The notes beneath the pieces are model-generated. The model saw nothing but the letters and a program-made list of their open reading frames with translations, was not told the origin of the DNA and ran no database searches. This document shows positions 7,175 through 13,667 of a stretch of DNA of 19,604 nt, one piece after another (positions within the stretch are counted from its first letter, which is position 1; every line of letters starts with the position of its first letter). A program made the translations under genes and the position numbers. This stretch comes from Promicromonosporaceae bacterium. GTDB lineage: Bacteria > Actinomycetota > Actinomycetes > Actinomycetales > Cellulomonadaceae. The stretch covers positions 1-19,604 of the forward strand of contig WQZL01000022.1 in the NCBI GenBank assembly GCA_009780755.1, in the 5' to 3' direction.

Positions 7175-7498
7175 TCACCGCAAGTGCCACAAGCACATGT
7201 TGTTGTGCTGTGCGCGAGCATGGGCACGGGCAGCGCTAGCCAGTCCTTCATTCCAGGTTAACCGCACACGCCCGTTACGGGAGCGGAACTGATTGGTTCG
7301 TGCAAACTCAGCTTGTTCCATGTCAGGCAACAATGCGGAAGAGATAGGCACACTCCACTGATTCGATGTCCGGGTGAGTGAGGTGAAACCGGCACGTAAG
7401 GCAGTGACCCGCACGGAGATGCGCCGGTTGTAGTCGGCGGTGGTCAGGGTGTAGGTGGCTCTCGAATCAAGTGTTCGAACGTTTGAGTGCCAAATCGG
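7175..7498 (-). pseudogene. Fragment of a secreted CAP-domain protein (truncated at both ends)
   Basis: Read on the minus strand directly after the stop codon of the last tad gene, this frame is open for 107 codons to a TGA at 7175-7177. The first part contains ATYTLTTADYNRRISVRVTA followed by LRAGFTSLTRTS, which resembles the Ig-like repeats of actinobacterial surface proteins (the pattern 'DVGK-sVRVTgtraGYtSvtrTS'). The second part, TNQFRSRNG followed by RLTWNEGLASAARAHARAQ and a final LWH, resembles the first helices of the CAP/SCP domain. The frame stops just where the rest of the domain should begin, and there is no signal peptide or proper start. A GTG at 7414 would give 79 aa. I therefore read it as a remnant. 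The next 87 bases toward the ATPase gene show nothing recognisable. Confidence 0.6.
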
Positions 7499-7936
7499 TC
7501 AGTGAGTCAGTTTAAGAGTCGCCGTAGCGGTGGCCTCAATGGGAAAACCGGTGTCCGTAGGCGTGGTGAACCAGGCCAACAGGGGTGGATGCGAGGTGGC
7601 GGTGAGCGTGAGCGTGACGGTGAACGCGTCGGTCTGTTCGGCGCGAAACACCTGCAGGTTTGTCAGCGTTCGCGCGGTGCTTGGGTAGGTAACCAGTTCC
7701 GCCTCGACCGCGAGGCGAACCTCGACATCCGGCAGTGGCGCATCGTCGAAGGGGGAAATTTCGGCAAGCACAGCAGTGGCGAGCAGATCAGCCAGATTAT
7801 GCAGACGCTTGTGATCCAAATGAACGGTCGCCGCCGATGCGGTTACGGCCACCAGCAACAGGCCCAACACCGTCAGGCCCAGGGAAAGCAGCAGGATGCG
7901 GCCCCGCTCGGCCTCATAATCTGCGGAGGCAGACAT
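7499..7936 (-). CDS. TadE-like pilus protein (third pseudopilin; Rv3654c-like)
   Basis: The 145-residue product begins MSASADYEAERGRILLLSLG and has one hydrophobic N-terminal helix (about 14-38), then KRLHNLADLLATAVLAE and a beta-rich extracytoplasmic part. This is the layout of small TadE/TadG-like pseudopilins found last in actinobacterial Tad clusters. The ATG at 7936 overlaps the stop of the preceding gene (TGATG), which supports this start over the much longer frame reaching to 8104. It is the last gene of the tad operon. No clear terminator follows; the reading frame stops exactly where a foreign gene fragment begins. The family assignment rests on layout and position more than on motifs. 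Confidence 0.75.
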   Translation of the reverse strand: MSASADYEAERGRILLLSLGLTVLGLLLVAVTASAATVHLDHKRLHNLADLLATAVLAEISPFDDAPLPDVEVRLAVEAELVTYPSTARTLTNLQVFRAEQTDAFTVTLTLTATSHPPLLAWFTTPTDTGFPIEATATATLKLTH

Positions 7937-8397
7937 CAGCGCACCTCGATGTATCGGTCTACGTGCGTGCGGGCCTGGGCGCTCACTGGAACTTCTAGGG
8001 GCAGCCAGTTCCGCGCCAGGGAGGCAATGAACGGCAACGGCACGCTTACCCGCACCGACGCCGTAACGATGGCGCCGGGGGTCAGGCACGGGCTGGCCGA
8101 ACACTCGATTCGCAAACCACCACCCGGCAACACGTCTTCAATGTCGAAACCCTGATCTGCCAGCGCCACCGTCGCCGCTAGATACGCCCATGCCTCGACC
8201 TCCAATGAACTCGGCGCCGTAACTACTGCCCGCACCGCAGAGGAAGCTGCCGCCTCCACCGCGAACTGCGCGGCCTGGATACGACCGACGGCTAGCAGTA
8301 GGTACATCAGCGGAATGAGCAGCAGCAGCGCGGCGCCGATGAACTCCACCAATGCCGAACCGGATTCACCCGGCCGCTGCGCTCGATCCTGGCTCAC
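7936..8397 (-). CDS. TadE-family pseudopilin (second)
   Basis: The product is 153 aa and starts at a GTG whose codon overlaps the stop of the gene before it (GTGA). An AGGAGG lies about 5 bases upstream. The N-terminus has the classic TadE form GESGSALVEFIGAALLLLIP, where a Glu follows small residues at the head of a hydrophobic helix that embeds the protein in the membrane. Residues Cys and Cys in IECSASPCL could form a disulfide outside the cell. TadE-like proteins are thought to prime or regulate Flp pilus assembly. A longer frame on this strand back to 8829 overlaps tadE1 in another frame and is not used. Confidence 0.85.
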   Translation of the reverse strand: MSQDRAQRPGESGSALVEFIGAALLLLIPLMYLLLAVGRIQAAQFAVEAAASSAVRAVVTAPSSLEVEAWAYLAATVALADQGFDIEDVLPGGGLRIECSASPCLTPGAIVTASVRVSVPLPFIASLARNWLPLEVPVSAQARTHVDRYIEVR

Positions 8398-8771
8398 GGC
8401 CCCTCCTTTAGTGCGTGCCCTGTCACGGTAATCACTCCGGAGGGGCCGAGCAGCCCCATCAACGGCAATGGAGCCGTTACCGTCACCGCCACCAACGGCA
8501 GTCCATCGAACACCATCGTCTCGGCACTCACATCGGCGGCGAAGCGTTTCGGCAGCGTCGCCGTGATTAGCTCCTGCGTCCAGGCCAGGCCATCCTGCGG
8601 CTCGCGGTCGGCCCGAGCCGCCACTCGCGCCCCCTCGCCCGCCGCATCGATCAGCAGCGTGCGAACGTGTTGAGCAAGCGCCACCTGCACCACCGCGCCA
8701 AACAGCAGCACAACCAGGGTAGAAACCAGCGCGAACTCCGCCACGGCGGCCCCGCGTTCGGCCCGAATCAT
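8394..8771 (-). CDS. tadE: TadE-family pseudopilin (first)
   Basis: This 125-residue protein begins MIRAERGAAVAEFALVSTLV, a textbook TadE N-terminus with a hydrophobic helix at about 10-32 and a Glu (residue 12) in the pilin-like position. The rest is a small extracytoplasmic domain. Its ATG overlaps the TGA of the 51-aa pilin-like gene (ATGA), and its own stop overlaps the start of the next TadE gene, so all three are translationally coupled. A longer open frame to 8954 would run across the pilin gene and has no support. Confidence 0.87.
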   Translation of the reverse strand: MIRAERGAAVAEFALVSTLVVLLFGAVVQVALAQHVRTLLIDAAGEGARVAARADREPQDGLAWTQELITATLPKRFAADVSAETMVFDGLPLVAVTVTAPLPLMGLLGPSGVITVTGHALKEGP

Positions 8772-8923
8772 CTTCCCGTGACGGATTCGATGGCCTGGCG
8801 AAAGGCGTCCTCCAGGATCGGTCCGGCAATAGCCCATAACGCGATCACCAACCCGGCGGTCATCAATGTGATTAGCACCCAGCCGGGTACATCGCCGCGT
8901 TCGTTGTCCAGATTGTGTCTCAT
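8768..8923 (-). CDS. Small Flp-pilin-like membrane protein (51 aa)
   Basis: This short gene encodes 51 residues, starting MRHNLDNERGDVPGWVLITL and continuing with a hydrophobic helix (about 14-33), then GPILEDAFRQAIESV. An AGGAGG lies 5 bases before the ATG. It is placed between tadC and the TadE genes, where actinobacterial Tad clusters carry one or more small pilin-like proteins. It lacks the strict Flp processing site (G/XXXXEY) that I would expect for a major Flp pilin. It may therefore be the structural subunit of this system or an accessory membrane protein. Confidence 0.8.
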   Translation of the reverse strand: MRHNLDNERGDVPGWVLITLMTAGLVIALWAIAGPILEDAFRQAIESVTGR

Positions 8924-8950
8924 GATTCCTCCTTTTTCTGGTGTGGATGG

Positions 8951-9871
8951 TCAAAAGCCGATGGTCAGAGTGGATAGCGAGGGGAATATCGCAAAGATGA
9001 CGGTGACGGGCAGCACCAGGAAGATGACGGGAACGAGCATGGTGACCTCCTTGCGCCCGCCAGCATCTAGGAGGGCGCGGCGGGCGGCTTCGCGGACGTC
9101 GGCGGCCTGCGCCCGCAACACCTCGGCCAGCGGGGTGCCCCGCTCCAGGGCGACCGTGATCCCGGCGATGAAGCGCGTGATGGGAGCCAGCTCAACGCGC
9201 GCGGCCAGCGCGGCCAGCGCATGTTCCAGGCGTCTCCCGGAGTGGACATCGCCCAAGACTCGACCAATCTCGGCGGCGAGATCGCCGTTCACGGTGGCGG
9301 CCACCCGGCCAAGCGCGGCGGCGGGCGGCTCCCCGGCGGTGACCGCTAGGGCAAGCAATTCGGCAATGGTGGGGAACTCGGCCAGCATCCGGGCCTCGCG
9401 GGCCTTGATCTGCCGGGAGAGCGCCTGGCCGCTGGCGCAGAACCCGCTCACCGCGCCGCCAACCACCAATAGGGCCAGGTGGGAAAACCCCAGGTCGCCG
9501 GTCAGGCGGGCAAACAGTGCCAAACCAAGGCCGACGGTCAGTCCGCCTCCGGTCCAGGTGAGCTGTTGAGCGCGATACGCCTCCGGCCCCTCAATGCGTC
9601 CCGCCCGCTCCAGGCGGCGACGAAGCTGTTCTCGGGGCGATCCGACACGCTCCACCCAGGCGGCGAGGGCGGCCAACCAGGGTTCGACAAATGTTGCTAA
9701 GGAGCGCGGCAGCACTAACAGGCCGCAGGAGGCATCGCGCGGCAGCAGGGCGGCAGCTAGGCGTTCGACAAGCGTGATGCGTCGCCGCCGCGTCCCGGCG
9801 GCGACCAGCAGCAGGCCACACCCCGCCGCCAATCCGAGAGCGGCGCCGAGCCAGGAGAAGCCGAAGGTCAT
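8951..9871 (-). CDS. tadC: TadC-like type II/IV secretion inner-membrane platform protein
   Basis: The 306-residue protein has a hydrophobic N-terminal segment, a second hydrophobic pair near the middle, a T2SSF (GspF) domain at about 165-280 with AEFPTIAELLALAVTAGEPP, and a final membrane helix (VPVIFLVLPVTVIFAIFP). Paired TadB/TadC proteins form the membrane platform under the TadA ATPase in Flp pilus systems. I chose the ATG at 9871 because it overlaps the tadB stop (ATGA). The open frame back to 9949 would run into tadB and lacks support. A gap of 27 bases separates it from the pilin-like gene. Confidence 0.87.
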   Translation of the reverse strand: MTFGFSWLGAALGLAAGCGLLLVAAGTRRRRITLVERLAAALLPRDASCGLLVLPRSLATFVEPWLAALAAWVERVGSPREQLRRRLERAGRIEGPEAYRAQQLTWTGGGLTVGLGLALFARLTGDLGFSHLALLVVGGAVSGFCASGQALSRQIKAREARMLAEFPTIAELLALAVTAGEPPAAALGRVAATVNGDLAAEIGRVLGDVHSGRRLEHALAALAARVELAPITRFIAGITVALERGTPLAEVLRAQAADVREAARRALLDAGGRKEVTMLVPVIFLVLPVTVIFAIFPSLSTLTIGF

Positions 9872-10737
9872 TTCGCACCTCGCAGCACGTGACGCTCCTC
9901 GGGCAGCCGACCGATCCGCATCATCAACCGATATGCGATCACCGAACACATGGCGCCACCTACTAGCAGCACGACGCCGACACCAGAGTTGTAGGCGCGC
10001 GCGGTTTCGGGACGAGTTGAAAGCAAGGCAAGCACCAGCCAGGGGGCGGCCACGGCCAGTCGCGCGCCGGTGATGGCGCCGCTCTGTTTGGCCTCGATCT
10101 CGCCGCGCGTGCGAGCATCCTCGCGCAGAAAGCTCGACAGAGTGCGCAGCAGCCGCCCCAGATCGCAGCCGCCCACCTCTCTGGTCAGACGCAACGTCTC
10201 GATGATGCGGTCGGCCACCGGGTCGGCCAGGGCCTCACCCAACAGATTCAGGCAATCACCGAACCGACCCGTCGCCCGATAATCGGCGGCGAACCGGGCA
10301 AAGGGGGCGCGCAGTTCCATCGGCCCCCGCTCACCTAGGGCGCCAACTGCCTCCGGCAGCGACAGGCCCGCCCGCACCCCGGAGGCCAGGTGATCTACCA
10401 CATCGGGCCAGGCGGAACGCAGCGCTCGCCGCCGAGCGCGGACGCGGGCGGCCACCGCGACCCGTGGCGTGGCCCCGGCCATCGCGGCAAAACACAGGGC
10501 GATGGGTATGGAGCGGCCAATGCCGAAGGTGAGCAGCAAACTAATGCCCCCAGCGCCTAGTGATGCTCCGAGAAAGGTTGCAGGTGACATCTGCCCTAGC
10601 CCAGCCGCGGCAAGGAGGTCGGCGACGCTAGAGGCACGAGGTTGATGCGCGCCGGGGGTGGGCACCCAGCACGCCCACCAGATGCAGAACAGGCCCAACC
10701 CGGCCACCAACCCAGCCAGCACGCCCACCCTACTCAC
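9868..10737 (-). CDS. tadB: TadB-like type II/IV secretion inner-membrane platform protein
   Basis: The product is 289 aa with an N-terminal helix (about 5-25), a hydrophobic stretch around 53-90, and a T2SSF domain from about 108 (SAWPDVVDHLASGVRAGLSL) to 235. Two membrane helices (about 228-240, 252-272) complete it. This is the partner of TadC in the inner-membrane platform that couples TadA ATP hydrolysis to pilin extrusion. The start is a GTG overlapping the tadA stop (GTGA), and the gene ends in an ATGA overlap with tadC, so expression of the three is coupled. Confidence 0.87.
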   Translation of the reverse strand: MSRVGVLAGLVAGLGLFCIWWACWVPTPGAHQPRASSVADLLAAAGLGQMSPATFLGASLGAGGISLLLTFGIGRSIPIALCFAAMAGATPRVAVAARVRARRRALRSAWPDVVDHLASGVRAGLSLPEAVGALGERGPMELRAPFARFAADYRATGRFGDCLNLLGEALADPVADRIIETLRLTREVGGCDLGRLLRTLSSFLREDARTRGEIEAKQSGAITGARLAVAAPWLVLALLSTRPETARAYNSGVGVVLLVGGAMCSVIAYRLMMRIGRLPEERHVLRGAK

Positions 10738-11984
10738 CCCCCTCCGGCTAGCAGCGAGCGAATGTCGATGCCCGCCGCCGCGAAGCGTTCCGGGCTACCC
10801 GGATAGCCGCCACCCCGCACCAGGTAACCAGCATGTCCGAGGCGAAACAGCTCGGCCAGCTCGATGCGACCCTCTTCTACGCGCCCGGTGACGGCGACGA
10901 TCTCGGCAACCCGCCGCGCTCCGGTCACCAGGTGACGCAAGTGGACGACAACATCGATGGCGGCGGCAACGGTGGGCACCACGAACGCGCTGGTGACATT
11001 CTCCCCGGCCAGCAGCGGCAGCACGCAGAGCTTGGTGATGGCCTCACGGGCCGTGTTGGCATGAATGGTGCACATGCCAGGCACGCCAGAGTTGAGCGCG
11101 ATCAGCAGGTCGAGGCTCTCGGCCTCACGCACCTCGCCGACCACGATCCGGTCGGGCCGCATCCGCAGGGCCTCCTTAACCAGACGACGCAGGGGAATCT
11201 CGCCGGTGCCCTCCAAGGAGGGTTGGCGACACTGCATGGCCACCAGATCGCGCACCTCAAGCCGCAGTTCGAAAACCTCCTCGGCGGTGATAACCCGCTG
11301 ACCGGCCGGGATCGATCCGGCCAGGGCGTTGAGCAGAGTTGTCTTACCCGCCTGTGTGGCCCCGGCCACCAGGATGTTCAGCCCGGCACGCACGGCCGCA
11401 TCGAGGAAGGCCGCCGCCTGGGCGGAAAGTGAGCCGAGCCGGACCAGGTGGTCTAGGCGGGAGGCGCTAACCACATGCTTGCGGATGTTCACGGCCAGAT
11501 GTGTGCGGGTCACATCGGGAATCACGACGTGTAGGCGCGAGCCGTCAGGAAGGGCGGCATCGACGAAGGGAGAGCTGAGGTCGAGACGACGTCCGCTTGA
11601 CTTCAACATGCGCTCAACCAGGTCGCGAACCTGTTCGGTGGTGAGGATGGTGGTGGTTAGCTCGGCGAGGCCAAAACGCTCCACGAATACCTGGGCAGGG
11701 GAGTTCAGCCAGATTTCGGTTACCTCGGGGTCGTCCAGGTACTGCTGAAGGGGGCCAAAACCGGCTAGAGAGTCGGTGAGTCGGCGGGCGGCCACAGTCG
11801 CATCGGTCACGGCTGGCACCAGGCCACGGGCGGCGCGATCCGCATAGTCATCAAGGACATCTGTGACCAAACGGTCGAACTCGGCTCGTTCGGCCATCGG
11901 ATCGATGCCGCGTTGCCGTACCAGCTCGCGCACCTCGCGTCCGAGAATCTGCGCGGCTTCCCGCTGCTGCTCGATGGCGATCAT
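10734..11984 (-). CDS. tadA: TadA/CpaF-family secretion ATPase for Flp pilus assembly
   Basis: This 416-residue VirB11-type ATPase powers Flp pilus assembly at the cytoplasmic face of the membrane. Visible parts are the N-terminal region with LTDSLAGFGPLQQYLDDPEV (69-88), the Walker A motif GATQAGKT (208-215), TAEEVFEL (233-240, the acidic box), the Walker B region RMRPDRIVVGEVR (274-286) and the His box GMCTIHANTAREA (303-315). ATG at 11984 is preceded by GGAGG with a 5-base spacer. It is the first gene of the tad operon, and no TadZ/CpaE-like ATPase precedes it, whereas many actinobacterial clusters have one. The genes then follow with overlaps, so one transcript is likely. Confidence 0.94.
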   Translation of the reverse strand: MIAIEQQREAAQILGREVRELVRQRGIDPMAERAEFDRLVTDVLDDYADRAARGLVPAVTDATVAARRLTDSLAGFGPLQQYLDDPEVTEIWLNSPAQVFVERFGLAELTTTILTTEQVRDLVERMLKSSGRRLDLSSPFVDAALPDGSRLHVVIPDVTRTHLAVNIRKHVVSASRLDHLVRLGSLSAQAAAFLDAAVRAGLNILVAGATQAGKTTLLNALAGSIPAGQRVITAEEVFELRLEVRDLVAMQCRQPSLEGTGEIPLRRLVKEALRMRPDRIVVGEVREAESLDLLIALNSGVPGMCTIHANTAREAITKLCVLPLLAGENVTSAFVVPTVAAAIDVVVHLRHLVTGARRVAEIVAVTGRVEEGRIELAELFRLGHAGYLVRGGGYPGSPERFAAAGIDIRSLLAGGG

Positions 11985-12025
11985 GGCGGCCTCCGATGGC
12001 TCGGCGTTCCATCGACTTAACCACC

Positions 12026-12054
12026 CCTAGACACTCCTGACTACCCCCTGTCCA
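12026..12054 (-). promoter_or_regulatory. Candidate promoter for the tad operon
   Basis: On the minus strand TGGACA (complement of 12049-12054) and TCTAGG (complement of 12026-12031) stand 17 bases apart, about 40 bases before the tadA start. The -35 is good and the -10 is weak, so this is tentative. Confidence 0.3.
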
Positions 12055-12088
12055 CGATGTGAGACAACCCCGGGCAGGGGTACGAGTA

Positions 12089-12115
12089 AGCCCCCGGCCT
12101 TGTCGGCCGGGGGCT
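12089..12115. terminator. Strong 11-bp hairpin in the tadA-prfB spacer
   Basis: AGCCCCCGGCC (12089-12099) pairs perfectly with GGCCGGGGGCT (12105-12115) around a TTGTC loop. It may be a terminator or a leader hairpin. No clear gene ends just before it on either strand: tadA is transcribed away from it. For that reason a role in the 5' region of the small gene at 12172 is as likely as termination. Confidence 0.6.
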
Positions 12116-12132
12116 GTACCCTCGAAGGTTCA

Positions 12133-12151
12133 GGGAGCCAACCAGGCTCCC
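12133..12151 (+). other. Second hairpin, just before the ribosome site of the micro-ORF
   Basis: GGGAGCC (12133-12139) pairs perfectly with GGCTCCC (12145-12151) around AACCA. The helix ends 9 bases before the GGGAGG ribosome site (12161-12166). GGCTCC in the right arm could also pair with that site, so the structure could influence translation; this is inference only. Confidence 0.5.
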
Positions 12152-12171
12152 CAGACAGAAGGGAGGCTGCG

Positions 12172-12264
12172 ATGTCAGTAATCCAAGTCATCGCGGTTCT
12201 GGTTACCCTTCCCGGCGCGGAACTCGTGCTAGCCGAATGGCTGGCCCGAGTAACTCGCCGCTAG
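12172..12264 (+). CDS. Possible 30-aa hydrophobic peptide gene
   Basis: An ATG at 12172 with a good GGGAGG 5 bases upstream (12161-12166) opens a 30-codon frame ending at TAG 12262-12264. The peptide starts MSVIQVIAVLV, has a Pro-Gly in the middle, and ends WLARVTRR. One mostly hydrophobic segment is thus followed by a basic tail, as in small membrane peptides, including toxins of the Fst/Ldr kind. I cannot assign it to a family. Two hairpins precede it and a third, terminator-like one starts 8 bases after the stop, so it looks like a complete small transcription unit. It could also be a chance frame over a structured RNA. The remaining part of the 397-bp spacer (11985-12088, 12301-12369) shows no other gene. 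Confidence 0.45.
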   Translation: MSVIQVIAVLVTLPGAELVLAEWLARVTRR

Positions 12265-12272
12265 GGAACCAG

Positions 12273-12300
12273 CCGGGCGGCTGTAGAGGCAGCCGCCCGG
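12273..12300 (+). terminator. Hairpin terminator after the micro-ORF
   Basis: CCGGGCGGCT (12273-12282) pairs perfectly with AGCCGCCCGG (12291-12300) around an 8-base loop; TCACCCTTCAAT follows. It lies 8 bases after the TAG of the 30-codon frame and 80 bases before prfB, so it most likely ends a short rightward transcript. Confidence 0.65.
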
Positions 12301-12369
12301 TCACCCTTCAATACATCATAGTGCCCCAGACCAGATGAGGGGTGCGCTCACTTTGGTTAAGCGGCCAGG

Positions 12370-12375
12370 TAGCCT
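12370..12375 (+). promoter_or_regulatory. Candidate -10 element for prfB, leaderless
   Basis: TAGCCT fits TANNNT and ends 6 bases before the GTG at 12382, and no Shine-Dalgarno precedes that start. No good -35 is visible at the usual distance. The arrangement suggests a leaderless prfB transcript. Confidence 0.35.
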
Positions 12376-12381
12376 TGGGGC

Positions 12382-13494
12382 GTGGCTTCTATGGACTTCT
12401 CGGCTGAAATCGGCGCGTTGCGCTCTACCCTCGATTCCATCGCGGCGGTGAGCGACCCGAAGGTGCTGACGGCCAAGATCGCCGAACTCACCGAGCAGGC
12501 CCTAGCCCCGGATCTGTGGAACGACCCAGAATCCGCGCAGAAAATAACCTCTGCGCTCTCCGCCACTCAGGCCGAACTGGGCCGGGTAGCAGAGCTTGGC
12601 TCCCGCATCGACGATGTGGAAACTCTCGTTGACCTCGGCGTCGAGATGCAAGATGAGGATTCGCTGGCCGAGGCGGAGGCCGAGGTGACAGCAATTCGTA
12701 AGGATCTCGACGTCTTAGAGGTGCGCACCCTGCTGGCCGGGGAATACGACGCCCGCGAGGCCGTGGTTACCATTCGGGCCGGGGCCGGGGGCATCGATGC
12801 CGCTGACTTCGCCGAGATGCTGTTGCGCATGTACCTGCGTTGGGCCGAACGACACGGCTACCCGACCCGCGTGATGGACACCTCGTATGCGGAGGAGGCG
12901 GGCCTGAAGTCCGCAACTTTCGAAGTGAACGCCCCCTACGCTTTCGGAAATCTTTCGGTGGAAGCCGGCACACATCGACTGGTGCGGATCTCACCTTTCG
13001 ACAACCAGGGCCGCCGCCAAACGTCATTCGCGGCGGTCGAGGTGGTGCCGCTGATCGAACAGACCGACCACATCGAAATTCCCGAAAGTGAGATCAAGGT
13101 AGACGTGTTCCGCTCGTCTGGGCCGGGCGGGCAGTCGGTGAACACCACCGACTCGGCCGTGCGTATGACGCACATTCCCACGGGCATCGTCGTCTCCATG
13201 CAAAACGAAAAGTCGCAAATTCAAAACCGGGCGGCGGCGCTGCGGGTACTCCAGTCGAGGCTGCTGCTGGTGCGGCAGCAGCAGGAGGCTGCCACTCGCA
13301 AGGAACTGGCTGGCGATATCAAGGCATCCTGGGGCGATCAGATGCGCTCCTACGTGTTACAGCCGTACCAGATGGTCAAAGACTTGCGCACGGAACACGA
13401 ATCCGGCAATACCGCCGCCGTGTTCGATGGCGCTATCGACGACTTCATCGAGGCGGGTATTCGGTGGCGACGGTCCAGCCAGCGCAGCGAGTGA
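12382..13494 (+). CDS. prfB: Peptide chain release factor 2 (RF2)
   Basis: RF2 recognises UGA and UAA stop codons and triggers release of the finished chain. The 370-residue product has the RF2-type anticodon-like tripeptide SPF (204-206, in VRISPFDNQG), which separates it from RF1. It also has the catalytic GGQ (249-251, in SSGPGGQSVNTTDSAV). The frame is continuous, so the programmed +1 frameshift that controls prfB in many bacteria is absent, as is usual in Actinobacteria. GTG at 12382 has no good ribosome site and may be leaderless; the ATG at 12391 is an alternative, 3 codons later. It is followed after 173 bases by ftsE. Confidence 0.96.
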   Translation: MASMDFSAEIGALRSTLDSIAAVSDPKVLTAKIAELTEQALAPDLWNDPESAQKITSALSATQAELGRVAELGSRIDDVETLVDLGVEMQDEDSLAEAEAEVTAIRKDLDVLEVRTLLAGEYDAREAVVTIRAGAGGIDAADFAEMLLRMYLRWAERHGYPTRVMDTSYAEEAGLKSATFEVNAPYAFGNLSVEAGTHRLVRISPFDNQGRRQTSFAAVEVVPLIEQTDHIEIPESEIKVDVFRSSGPGGQSVNTTDSAVRMTHIPTGIVVSMQNEKSQIQNRAAALRVLQSRLLLVRQQQEAATRKELAGDIKASWGDQMRSYVLQPYQMVKDLRTEHESGNTAAVFDGAIDDFIEAGIRWRRSSQRSE

Positions 13495-13597
13495 CCATGA
13501 CGCAGGTGGCTTAAGTAGGTTCCATCGCTTCGGGAGGCACAGGTTCGCGATTGCACGGAGAACTGGCTGCATGTGATCGCCTCCGGCGTGCCTTCGC

Positions 13598-13619
13598 CCA
13601 CGGCGACGCCTAGCCGTGG
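13598..13619 (+). terminator. Possible hairpin terminator between prfB and ftsE
   Basis: CCACGGC (13598-13604) and GCCGTGG (13613-13619) pair perfectly around 8 bases, and flanking CTTCG/CGAAG can extend the stem. No T-run follows. It lies about 100 bases after the prfB stop and 49 bases before ftsE, so it may separate the two units or shape the ftsE leader. Confidence 0.4.
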
Positions 13620-13667
13620 CAGGGTCGAAGCGAAACTTGTTCGTTCAACGGCTGAGGGGTTCGCTAC

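Noticed and set aside
8394..8954. Long minus-strand frame starting at 8954 (186 aa)
   Set aside because: Its first 61 residues run across the pilin-like gene in another frame; the TadE start at 8771 has an ATGA overlap and the expected N-terminus.
9872..9949. Upstream start of tadC at 9949
   Set aside because: It overlaps tadB by 82 bases and adds a hydrophilic Arg/Ala-rich stretch before the hydrophobic start; the ATGA overlap at 9871 is the natural one.
12089..12151. Actinobacterial 6C RNA (two hairpins with C-runs)
   Set aside because: In that family the runs of six or more C lie in the loops; here five C bases are in a stem and the second hairpin has no such run.
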